From Mnemiopsis leidyi (lineage: Eukaryota; Ctenophora; Tentaculata; Lobata; Bolinopsidae), in contig JH156077.1 of the NCBI GenBank assembly GCA_000226015.1, positions 150,152-170,277 of the forward strand: a stretch of DNA of 20,126 bases, written 5' to 3'. Shown one piece after another: positions 1-12,300 of the stretch. The position numbers and the translations under genes are program-made. Within the stretch, counting starts at the first letter, position 1. Every line of letters starts with the position of its first letter. A model generated the notes under the pieces. That model was not told where the DNA came from. It made no database searches and was given only the letters and a program-made list of their open reading frames with translations.

Positions 1-126
1 GGTACTTGTTCCGCCCTGTACCGTGCTCTTCAGGTATTGTTCCGCCCTGTACAGTTCTCTTCAGGTATTGTTCCGCCCTGTACAGTGCTCTTCAGGTATT
101 GTTCCGCCCTGTACAGTGCTCTTCAG
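1..126 (+). CDS. Possible 3' end of an upstream dynein exon, inside a tandem array
   Basis: The first repeat unit reads CSALYRALQ in one frame and ends in CAG followed by gtattg, a usable donor at 34 with phase 0, which matches the next acceptor at 268. Because three extra 31-bp units add 93 bp, the donor at 127 also gives phase 0 and the frame is open from 1 to 126. The donors at 65 and 96 would shift the frame. The sequence alone does not say which donor is used. Confidence 0.4.
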
Positions 127-135
127 GTATTGTTC
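1..135. repeat. Tandem array, 31-bp unit, about 4.3 copies, carrying a splice donor
   Basis: Units start at 1 (32 bp, one extra C), 33, 64, 95 and a partial at 126. Each contains ctcttcaggtattgttccgc, a CAG|GT donor. The array touches the left edge and may continue beyond it. Confidence 0.95.
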
Positions 136-267
136 TTAGTCAGATATGAAGTATCAGATCCACATATTTAAACCTTCAGAACTTCTTAAACTTTTAAAGA
201 TCGTGCGCTCTAAGCTCTTCAAGCTATATAATCAAATCAGTCGACAGACACAGTATCACTCTTTCAG

Positions 268-369
268 CCGGCACTAGGAGACATCTACGAGTCACTGGTT
301 GCTATGGTGCAGACAGAGTTTGATGAACGGGGAGCCAGATTGATAGAAGAAACGCAAAACAAGCACCAG
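268..369 (+). CDS. Dynein heavy chain exon, stem
   Basis: Acceptor ctttcag before 268, donor gtactt from 370, phase 0 at both ends, 34 codons. It begins PALGDIYESL and ends TQNKHQ, a charged helical segment of the DHC stem type. Confidence 0.75.
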
Positions 370-3300
370 GTACTTATTGGGAGCTGGTTGGATCGGCTCC
401 GAGTTTCCATTTGTCTAATTTTCTATCGATAAAAGCTTTAAGCCAGCTGCGCTCATCATTTAAGTATGTATTATTTTACTTCAGCACAATAAAACGTTTA
501 TTCAATATAGTCCAACCAACGATTCCAAAATTGTTTTAAAATGGAACTTTAGGCGATTGCTTTAAATAAGCTAACGGTACGCCTGCAGTATAAGCTCAAC
601 AAAACGGTTTACGGTTTTTAATTCTGATCCTTAAATCGCTCGTCACAAGCTTTACATGTTATAGTTAGTCAAGAAAATTCTGCACTGTGACTGCTATAAT
701 AATCTGATTTTCCCACGATGCTAATGCTGACCCGCTAGTATTTGTCGCAGATGTTGAAATCGCAAAAGGCGGAAGTATCGAGTTTTGCGGAGTACGCTAA
801 GACGCTGAGCAGTGTAAAGCTGAACACGGAGGAGCTGTTAGCCGAGAAGGAGTACATAAAGTCCCTGTATGGAATACTCCAGAAACTCAAAATAGATAAT
901 CCGCTCATGGCAGAGATAGGTCAGTGTGAATAGCTCATCCCTATTCCTTCTCATACAAAAAAAATATACATTTATTCATAATAAATGTATTTTGACACCC
1001 CTTAGATCCATGTTTTCATTTCTTCTTGTCTTCATTTTTTCCTCTCATCTCATTTTGCACTTTCCCTTTTCCACACGTACTTATATATCTCTCTTCTCTA
1101 TCTCACCGCTAAAACAACCCCCGTGCCTAAAATAACCACCTGCCCTGTATCTCCAGACAAGAGGCTACAACTGCAATGGGAGCTGTATCTCATGGTCCTG
1201 CACGACGGAGAGACCTTCATCAACAAGGAGGCTCCAGCCATGTTGCAGGGACTCGACGAACAGATCAAGGTTATTATTTGTACGCATGTTTTCAGTTCTG
1301 TTCCATATCCTTATCCTTATGCTTTATGTCATTGTATAAGGATATACAATGACATAAATATAAGAATGATGTTATTGAGGTTGGTGAAATTATTTTATAT
1401 TTCAGACATTAGAAATAGAAGCGGAACTGATTCTCCGAAAGATATCCCAAGCTGACTCACCCTATTGTAACCCAAACACCGACCAAAAATACATCATGCC
1501 ACTTGTGAGTAGTCGTTTTTTCTCGACTTTTACATAACAGTTCAATGTTCAAGTTTGTTCTATAGCGGAAAAACACTCGATTTTGGTTTTCGGACGGGCT
1601 TCCCACTCTCAATTCAAAGCTAAAATCATAAAAATACGATTGTCTGCAGGTTAAATCGGGTCAAAATTTCGTGAATTATAGTAACTGTTGTAGTAACTTT
1701 GTTGTGAAATTTGTGCTTAACATTGAATAATCAGCATACAAAAGGGTTAGCCGGGAGAGAAGACCAACTGATCCGAACACATTATCTAATCGTCTTTGCT
1801 GATTGCTTCCGTGTACCTTCATTTCCAAGTTATAATGTGACTGGGTTGAATGAACTTGAGAAAAAGCTTACAGTAATTGAGTAATGGTACAACAAGTAAC
1901 AAACAAACACGGGTACATACCAAATGGAATTGAGGCACACTAGCTAGCTCAGAAAGGGACTGAGTACTGGTTCAACTTAGGACTGTCAAGACAAAATGAA
2001 TAATTAGCTATTTTCCGCTCCAGGATCCTTGCGAAAGCAACTTCAAAAGGCTGGTCACTATGACGGGTAACAAATTCATAGCATGACATCAGCCTACCTA
2101 TTCACGCTTGTGTGGCTCTGGAGAACAGTTAGTTTCGGGCGTTATCTTCTACAGGCTTTCCCGAAAGAGAAGCTTGCTAACTAAGTAACTGAGGCTCCTC
2201 TAAGTCCGAGCTCTAGCTCAGGGGAGCAGAAGTGGAACTATAGCGTTGATCTTTAAGGACATGGCTATTGCCACAAAAACTTTGTTCAGGATTTCTCCTC
2301 TCGTTTTGTACGTGTGTCATTTTTGTCTCGGAATTTAAATTGATATACACAAAACAATGACAATTCTCCCGGTCAATTACCTTTTAGAATTTTAATTATT
2401 AGCGGCGACCATTCTGACAGGATGAGGATTGTTGCCTCGGAAGTATCTTTGCCTTGGCAACCTCTCATAAAAGCACTTGTCGTTCACTACATATTTAATT
2501 CCACCTATGCAGTACTAATTGAGAGGTTTAGTTAGGAAAGATTTAATATCAAAGTTGGGAGATTTATTGGCTGTTTAGAAAAGTAGTGAAGTGTTAGTAA
2601 GATGTAGTTTCACGTGTGAGAAGCCTCCGTTAGCCAATTAAACAGGGAAAGTTTCTCGGAAGCAGCAATACCAACTCTTTTGCTTGCCTTTTAAAATGTT
2701 GATCACGTGTCCATCTCGGGAATGTTTATTGGTCCGGCTTGAGGCGTTGCTAATCAGCGTTTCCGCCATATTATCCCTGGTTAATGGGAGTTTCCATGTC
2801 ATGCTGATTGAGTTTCTCTTTCTCTTTCATTTTGGGACATATCCTTGTTAGGTGATACATATATTTCAGCCATATCAACTCTTGTCATCTTCTCATTTGC
2901 CCACTTTTCACTTGGAATTTGAGATATTTGCAAATTTTCTTTCACTTTCAGTATGAACATTTTTTATTTTAAATCTTAATCCACCTTTACGTCTTGTACG
3001 ATGATCTGCAATATAAATTTACAATGAATTTAGATAGTTAACTTCATGAATGGAGGTCAGAATTCTTGGGGAGTAGTCGGAGATGGTCGTATCTGGCCTC
3101 TTATTGGTCCATCGTTGTCACATCGATTCGAAAAATGTTCGACTCCTCCCCAAGAATTCCAACGTCCATTTCACCACCTATCTCTAAATTAAGACGCAAG
3201 GCACATTGAATATTTAACTTTTAAGTTTGTTTTATTCCTTATAAATATTGTCCTTAAAGCTCCAACACATCTTATACAGACTCTGACTACATCAATAACA

Positions 3301-6300
3301 TAGATAATAATAATAATAGATCTCCCAATTCTAGGACACATACCAACCATGTTGAGGACATTTCTAGTAACCCTGGCCCTAGTCTCTACCACCTATGCCG
3401 TGACGTGCTACTCCGGCTGCGTTGCCGGTAAGATCGTCATGGCTGGAGCCGAACAGGGCTACCCCGGTGGAGAATGTACCGCTGAAACTGTCGCTATGTG
3501 CGAGGAGGGGTGTGCCACCGTCGCTCTCTCCTTCGACTACACCATGACCGTGGAGGAGACAGAGATGAAGGGATCCGCTGACGCCAAGACCGCTATGTGC
3601 AGCATGGGAGCTGCTAACGACAACCTGTGCTCCACCATGCAGAGCTCCCTGGAGTCCACCATGGGAGCGGTAAAGAACCTGAAGTGTAACGTTGCAACAT
3701 GTAACACAGAGAAGTGTAACGACCTGTCCATGGCTGGGGGTAACAGTGGTGAGGAAGGTGGTGAGAGTGAGGGTGAAGATGGTGCCGACAGCAGCAGCCT
3801 CGCTTTCCGCCTGTCCGCCGTTCTTTTGTCTGCTGTCGTTGGATATCTGTTCTGATTTGACATGCTGATGTGGGGGAAAATTTCTGACGTATGACTTTTT
3901 GAAGTTTTATATTTTGCTCCTGTTCCCGGCGAGCATGTTTTAGATTCGGTTTAGTCAGATTTAGTTGGATCATGATTAATTTTGTATGTAAATTGAGGTA
4001 TAATTGTATTGTTGGTGAATTTTGCCGAACTTGTAAGATTTTAAAAGAAGATCAAAACGCTTTTTTATCAGTCACAAAAATGCATAAGAATTCAGAAAGT
4101 ATTAAAAAAATTCGAAAGCTCAGGCAATTTCATGCATTTCCAAACTATTTAGATTAAAGCAATCTAATTCATACGGTTGATGACGTGACAATTTTGCCTT
4201 GATGCTATTTATAGTGTTCACCTTATCTCTGTTTTTAGATCATTAAAGACATGACGATTTAGAGCAAAACAGTGATCCGTTATAAGCTTGACACGTACAC
4301 GCTGAACTGCTTAATAGAAATGGTATGGCCAGTGTATATCAGTATATTAGGAAGCTAAATAATGGGTATAGACGTCCTGCCTTCCCTTCGTATATGTTGT
4401 TACTTGTTGTTGGCTAAGTGTGACTAACCACTACTAGACTTTTTTGTGTTTGGTTCGTATATGTTGTTACTTGTTGTTGGCTAGGTGTGACTAACCACTA
4501 CTAGACCATATTGAGTTTGGTTCGTATATGTTGTTACTTGTTGTTAGATAAGTGTGACTAACCACTACTAGACTTTTTTGTCTTTGGTTGAAGCTTGTTT
4601 TCCAACCCTAGTAATGAGCATCAAAGAGACACTTTGTTTTAAGTTGTTACCTGCAATTTGGTCAATCTTGAACGATGTTGTTGAAAGTTTTGGCTTGGCT
4701 CTTCAGTTGACAAATGAGACAGATAATCTCTGTTTTAGAACAACTTCATCAGAACACTATACTGCACTTCAGTGTATTGTAACAAAGAGAAATAGATCAA
4801 CAATTTGTTGAACTTATTCTTGAACCACAGTTCTCGAGATTTAAATGTAATGTCAGCTGTCGTCTGAAAGATTGTATATTTTAAGGTAAAGTTCGAGTAT
4901 GTCATACCAAACCTGTTCTATTTTACCAAAGTCGTACGATGTAATTTCCTAATCTAAACTGTCTGCCTCCATATAATATAGGTGAAACGTGATACGACGA
5001 CTTGATCTATTGTTTCTCTCATTTTTTAAGTCCATCACGTACACGTAATTCAATATCGCACTGCCAGTGCCGGTTCAAGTTTCTCCTGACTGAACTTCAC
5101 ACTTGAGATACTGGCCGGTTTTTTTACAGTTGTATCCTGCTGTTGTATCTAGTGCTTTTTTATCATTTAGCAATTCATCTTGTCAACTTGACACTTGACA
5201 GTGGTATCTGAGCATTATCCGGCACTAATAGTAAAAACTAAACTTTACTACAAAACTACCAATACTCTATACTATCCTGAACCCTTAAAACAAAAAGGTC
5301 GGAGGTCTTACAAGCTCATGAGGAAAACTTATGTTTAAGGCTTTGCTATACATGCGTATCACACAATTACATTCTTTATAAACTAACCACACCTAGACAG
5401 CAACAAGTTCCACATCAGGATGTATCTGCTATACCAGATCTTCTCTCTGCTCACCCTAACCTACCTGCTCCTCAACCTCTACCTTCTCCACCTTCGTTCC
5501 AAGTACCGTCACTTCCCCTCTCCCCCTCTCGCTGTTTCCTGGTCTTGGTTCATGGGCCACTTACCCGACCTGATGAGACGCAAGTCTAGGTCTCCCCACA
5601 AAAACTTTGCCCAGCTGACGTCCGAATATAACGCAGATTTTCACTGGGACATGTTGAGGTTGTCCTTCTTCAATGAAAACGTCCTTTTTTGCATGGATTT
5701 GAGAGTTGTTCCAAAAGTTATGACAGACCCAACAGCTTTTCCGAAGGACACAAACCTGATCAACGGACAGAGACGTGTGATGCGAGTGTGCGGGGAGAAA
5801 ACTAGAGGCATCCACAACATACTGTCGTTACCGGGAGGGGACATCTGGCGAGCGAAGCGGAGAATCCTTGATCCTGCCTTCAAGAAAAGTTTTCTTAGAA
5901 CCACGATGCAGGGTATGAATAAGGTCGCGCGCGATTTGGTGGAAGTTCTGGAGAACAAAAAAGAGGACGAAGTTTTTGATATATCAGAAAACTTAAATAC
6001 AAGCGCCATGGAAGCGGTGTCTGTCTGTGGATTTGATTGGGGCGACGATTTAATCCAAAAGCACGGTCAAAACGCCCTGGATCTCGCCAGTGTCCTGGTT
6101 GAGATCATGGCGGTAGCGATAAAACAGCCGTTTGAGTTTTCTCTGCCGTGGAATAGCCGATCATTGAAAGATCGGTATAAGAAAGTTTCATCAACTATTC
6201 GGCAAGCCATGAAGGAACATCTGACGAAACGTATGGAAAATGACAGAAGTGGAGACATTTTGTCACACATAATCAGGTCAAACAGCTGCTCTGATGACCT

Positions 6301-9300
6301 AGGTATTGACGATCTGGTTGAAGAGTACATTGTATTTCTTCTCGCTGGCATGGAGACTACTGCCATCACCATGGCAACAGTTGTCCACTTCCTAACACTC
6401 AACCCAGAAGTGTGTCGGAAAGTTCAAGATGAAGTAGACGAGGTCTTTGAGGGGAAGGAAGAGCTTGCATATGACGATGTCGCTAAGCTGGTGTTCCTTG
6501 AAAATGTTATCAAGGAGTCTCTGCGAATGAAGGGTCCGGTTCATGGAACTTGGCGAGTATGTCAAAATGACAACGTCATTATTGAAGGTATTCACATTCC
6601 TAAGCACACCCGAGTTTACATTCCATTTGAAGTTCTCCAAAATGACCCTCGGTACTGGGAAAATCCGATGGTTTTCAACCCCAGTCGCTTTACTGGAGAG
6701 TCCGGGAAAAGTGTTCGGCCATTTACATACATGCCATTTTCCGCTGGTTTACGAAACTGCATCGGCAGAAACTTCGCAATGCTAGAGATGAAGGTCGTCC
6801 TTGCTAACGTTTTTAGAAAATTTTCTTTCTGGAACCCGCACCCAGACTTGAAGGATCCTCCAAGAATGGGAAACCTTACCCTGCGACCAATGAACGGGGT
6901 GCCTGTGAAGAGGTTCTACCGATAGTTTAAGATGTCTATATTATTAATGAGTCCGGCAGAAGTTTGTCTTACGATTATTAGTTAAAAATGTGGTTCATTT
7001 AAAGTTTAATCCGGCTGCCGGAGCCTTTTATTCGAGGTGTACGAAATTTCTTGAATCTTTGATTTGGGTTTAATCAAGAGAATATTTTATCAAACTGAAT
7101 TTTAATTTGAAGTTCAGAAGTTAATTTATTTGTTACACATATAACTTATAAATGTATATTGTATAGCTTAGACTTTGATCTAGGTTTTGATATTACACCT
7201 GCGTTTATTCATATTGTTCACAATTACAACTAATTAAAAATTCATGGAATTAAATTTCCTGTGAACTTTTTACTTCAATAAATTAATTAAGTCTAATTTA
7301 CATTAATTCTCAACTATTTTATCCTTAAAATCAAAAAAGTTTTAAATTCCAATTTTTTGCTCAACTGCGAACAGTCCCACCTCTCTCCTACTTCTCCTCA
7401 CCCCTACTGTCCTCACCCCGGTCCTCAGGTCCAACAGCCAGCTCCAGCTCTCCATCATACCTCTGTAAGTTGATCCACACGTGAGTAGAGGGCACGTGAC
7501 TGTGACAATAACCGTCGGATGCCGTGAACACCTGGTTGTAAACAACCTCCCCAGCCTTCTTGATCGTCAACCTCTCTGGTGTCTTCTCGAATACAAGGAT
7601 CACGTTGCTCTGCTCTGGTTTGCAGTCCAGCGCGTCTCCCAGGTTAAAGTCCGTGGTTTCTCCGTTGAACCAGTTTCTGTTGGCTGCACCGTCGCAGTAA
7701 ACGTTTCCTCTCTGTCCCTTAATCTCGACGTGGGCGTTCAACCCTCCGTACCGTCTTAGACCCAGCTTGAGGGACATGTTGATATCGCACGGCAGTCTCA
7801 AGAAAAATGTCTCTATCTCGCCGGGAAGAAAGGCGAGCCGGATAGTGACTTGTCTTGTCTCGGAGATAACTACCCATCGTAAACCTACTGCTTGATCGTC
7901 ATAGTACGGGAGAGCAAGGTCGGTCCACTGCATTCCGGCACTCCCCCCAGCAAGTTGCACATTCCTCACCTTCCTCAGATCAAATTCGCTGTTGTAAGGA
8001 AATTCGTCAACCAATGATTTACCGTTTAAGAATATCTGAAACCCGTTTTCCAAGCATTGGATTGCTACTTTAAAGGGGGTTCCATTCATGAAAAACGGTG
8101 TCTCTTCGTCAGTCTTTACTTTAGTTACCTGGTTTTGTTGGTTGCTGGATGTCAGGAGGACAATCTTACCTGCCCGGAACATGACTTGAAGCATCACCTG
8201 TTCTTGATCACTCATCTGGAGGCTGATCGAGAACTCCTCTGATCCTGCCGCGTAAATTCCCCAAGCGGTTATGACGTTGTTCCTCAGTAAAGGTCTTTCT
8301 AAAGCAGCCGTGCTTCCTGATGAAGTTTGAAACGGGATGCCAGGCCCTAGATCTTTCCCGTTTGGTAAATGTAGCGCAGTCCACTGAAACCCATGACTCC
8401 CACCGTGAAGAACTACGTACTGACCCGTTGCTAAGTCAACACGATGAAGAAAATTTGCCATTAGTTTCTCACCATTGAAAAATGTTTGGAATCCTTCAGA
8501 AGAAACTTCAATCTTTACCTCAAATATGGTATCTTTTTTAAAGTTTTCCTTGCTGAACGCAAGTATGACTTCCCGGTCCCATTTATTGTCACTGTAGCTG
8601 TTCAGGACAACCAGATCATCCCATGGTCTGAAGTCCACGACAAAGAGAACTGCATCTGTCGTACCACCGATACATACGCTAAACCTTGAAGTGCTGTAAT
8701 CTTTAAATACCCCCCAAGCTCTGATCACATCCTCAACTTGTAGCTGCTTCTTCAGTCCGTACTTGACATGTTTGTCAGCCGCGAAGATGTGCCGGAATGA
8801 TTGGTATGAAGGGAGCAAGGCGTCCGTCCACTTCATGCCCTCGCTTCCACCTAGAAGCCAAAGGAATTTGGCCTCGCCTAAAGCAAAATTTTCTCTGTAA
8901 GGGAATTTTATTCCTAGATCTGTTCCATCCACAAAAATTTGGAAAGAATCTTCGAGACATTTCACCGCAACCTTGAAGGGCCGGCCGTTTTCAAAATTAG
9001 CCATGAACTTACTCTTAACCTCGTTCCCCCAGCCATTAGCGTTCTTGGAATTCATCACCACCTCGAAATCATCTTCTGTCAGTGAAGGTCGGAAATCGAG
9101 ATGGAACATGTGATAGAGACCGTTTTCCATCATAAGGTTGAGGCAGAATGGCTCTGTCTCCGTCGCGTAGATACCCCATGCCGTAATCACGTCACCAGGT
9201 GCCAGGGACCGTTCCAACAGACTCAACGAGTTCACGTGACCAGTTGTTGTTTTAAAAGGAATGCTGGGTCCCCCCTCCACGTTAGACAAAGTCTGCCCTT

Positions 9301-12300
9301 CCGGACTGGGAAGGTGAAGGGCGGTCCACTTGAAACCGTTGCTGCCTCCATGTAGTTCGACATGCTCGCCCATGCTGATGTCCAGCCTGTGAGGGAAGCT
9401 TCGCTCCAGCTCGTTATCATTGACGAACACCCTGTACCCTACCTCCTCAACTTTTATCTTCACCTCGAACACCTTGTCCGCCTCGAAGTTGTGTCTCCCA
9501 AATCGGGCAGTTATCTCATTTTGCCATCTCCCGTTGTCCTTGCTGTTGAGGACTACCAGGTCGTCCCACGTTCTGAAGTCAGCAACTACCAACACCGGTC
9601 CCGAGGAGCTGCCCTGGCCGATCCTCACGCTGAATCGAGATGTGGTGTCGTCCTTGTAGACCCCCCAAGCTCTGATGACGTCTCCGACTTCTAGCGGTTT
9701 CTTCAGCTCGTAAGGGATGAGTCTTGTAGCGCTGATTATGTGCCCATTAGCCTTTAGGGTCAGAATGGAAAGACTGATAGATAAAAGCAAGACAGCTCTC
9801 ATGAATGGCTGATTTAACTGGTGGAACCAAAAAGAGGAAGGCTATTTAACAGTCAATTTCGTCGCAAAAGCTAGGGTCAGTGGTACAATACCGCATAAGG
9901 CTCGTGTCAAATGTTTAACTGAGAAATAACACTGCCATAAGAAGTTTATTTACCGATGTAATTTCAGAAAAGTGAGCGATCAAGTTTACATTGTTTAGAC
10001 TAGGGGCGGAGTACTTGTTAATATGTTAAAACTTTAATCAACTCACCATCTAAAATTACTTGAATCGGCATATAACTCGGCTATCACTAAACCGGTCTCC
10101 CGATTTCAGCTCATAATAAATAATTAATGACTGAAAAGAGACAGTTTGGATGTGATCGGTGGAAATTTGCTAAATCTATGCAACAATGATCACTGTTTTT
10201 AATAATGCCGGTGTCGCTGGTTCTCGAGTAGTGTTCCTTTTTTGCGGAGCCCATCCACCGCGGGCCAGTCTGATCATGCAGTTCTGGCTCATCATGATAT
10301 AAAAAATTGGTATCTAGACCAGGGGAAGCAAATATTTCAATAGTCATTCATTTCATAATTATAGTCGTTAATTTTCCTGCTTACTCATGAACACTCTTCT
10401 AATTTTACTTGAGAACTTATTTTCGCAGGTGGAAGACGCAAAAAAGAAGATTGCGGAATTGAAGGAGACAATGACGACATACAGTGATTGGAAGTTCAGT
10501 ATAACCAACAACTATCATAACATGCAGAAGATTCAGGTAGTACCTTACCCAATCTTGATATTAGAATATTTGTCTTTCAGTTGTAGTCTTAACTCTTTCA
10601 ATTTATCAAATATTTCTGTTCGAATTGCTCCGATACATTGCAGCCACGACGTTAGCGTGATTTCAAACAAACCACTCCTATTGACCAGATTGTACAAACG
10701 AAAGTGGACGCTCGATACGAAGTCTGGTCGACTTTACAAACAGTCTCTAGCACTGTACAGACTTGGCAAGATACCAAATTTAGTGAGGTAAAGCTATACT
10801 TAGCTCAGTTGATTTATCGAGCGCTTATCTTATTTCAATAAAGAATAAGTAGTTCCTGGCAACAAATGCATTTACTAGTTTTTGAATACCCTATCTTTTT
10901 CTTACTTTCCTAGTGCGACCGTATCCCATAACCTTCTTCTTCGTAGGGGGATGCGGCGCTTAAAAGAAGTAGCACCGCTGTGAGATAAGGCCGGGACGGC
11001 CTTGTGCTCTCCCCAGCCATATAGTTTAGTTAAAGTTATCTGATTGTATTACATCTCGATATTCACTACACTATAATACCTGCAAGTGTGGTTAACTTTA
11101 CTCCCCAGTCATGTATCCCATAACCACCTCCGTTCAGTTCGACACGATATCCGCTTCGGCACAAATACAGACGTGGCTTCAAACCGCGGACTACCTACGT
11201 AGCGTCTTGCCGGAAAGAGATCGCATCTTGACGACCCTTGACATCAAGATCGACAATGTCTCCAAGTTTGTTCCACTTCTGGTGCAACTCAGCTCGGAAA
11301 GCGTCAAGGTAAGCGATATCAAGGGTCTGGGTTCTGTTTCTCTAGGAGTAGGTACCACATATATTGAGTCATCTTATCTGTCAAGCAGTTTTAGTTAAAC
11401 CGTCAAAAAAGAGCACCTTCTTGCTTTTTTGTGAGTATTTAGATCAATCACGTGGATATATTTCTTGATCTATCGAACAAATTCTCAGATTATAGATTCT
11501 ATGACACAGAAGTGACTGTATTAGATTTAATGTACAAAATTTACGTCAAGTTAAATTTTTAGACAGATGACCACTAAATAGAGAAAGGTATATTTGCGAA
11601 GGGGCAAAAAATTGTTGATATGACGTAATAATGGTTAACCTAAACCAAAACTACCCACAGTCGCACCACTGGCAAGAAATACACATCTGTATGTCCGAGA
11701 TGTATGACTCCAAACAAGCACTGTACGTCAGCCATCTCATGACCAGCAAACTCCTTCAGAACAAAGGTACACTATCGGCACTTGGGGGATTTATCTATCT
11801 CATTTAAATCACTTTTCGTATCATTTCCATGCCACCAATTAGGTTTAAATAAGATTATTTTTGTTTGTTTGATTTTGCGAATAGATTTGGGATTTGAAAA
11901 CTTTGCCCTTGATTTTGATTATATGAGATAATAAAGAGAGTTATTTTCGTAGTCGGGAGCAGAGTACGCTAGCAAATCGCCACCTCATTGGCATTCCTTC
12001 CAAAATGTATGTCTTTCCTCAGACGTGATATCGCGGGTATCATTTCTTCTAAAATTTATTTGTTTACCTCAGACGTGATATCGCGGATATGTGGACAAGC
12101 CTTGACAGAACACACTCTAGAACAGAGCATGGTAGAGCTGGAGCAGTATTGGGAGAACAGAGAGTTCACTCTCCGCAAAATATCCATACCAAAAGGTAAT
12201 GGGGTTTTGTTACCTCATGTTTGTTTTGCTTAGTTGTTTGGAGGTTTTTATGTTGATATTAAATTGTTTACTAGATAATTTTCTAGAATTTTGCATCTGA

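Noticed and set aside
1..135. CRISPR-like array
   Set aside because: The units are back-to-back without variable spacers, the DNA is animal, and the repeat coincides with a splice site.
742..1455. Short plus frames 742-933, 926-1135 and 1123-1455 as separate genes
   Set aside because: 742-933 and 1123-1455 are dynein exons read on past their donors or acceptors, and 926-1135 is intron sequence.
2025..2067. Possible dynein mini-exon (after ctccag, before gtaaca)
   Set aside because: Its phase would break the agreement between the exons at 1406-1504 and 10429-10536, and the translation lacks dynein features.
3349..3855. Secreted three-finger toxin
   Set aside because: The acidic spacer and hydrophobic tail fit a GPI-anchored cell-surface Ly6-type protein, and nothing points to venom use.
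3537..3973. Minus-strand frames over the Ly6-like gene (3537-3863, 3614-3973)
   Set aside because: Low-complexity Ser/Pro/His-rich translations opposite a gene with clear signal peptide, cysteine pattern and anchor tail.
4578..4811. 77-codon plus-strand frame after the 67-bp array
   Set aside because: No signal, domain or promoter. It starts inside the repeat array and looks like chance.
10111..10347. 78-codon minus-strand frame
   Set aside because: No recognisable motif and no transcript signals. It lies in intron sequence.
1505..10428. Two different dynein genes to left and right of the large intron
   Set aside because: Intron phases match and the protein segments follow the expected DHC order without overlap, so one gene is the simpler reading, though RNA would be needed to prove it.
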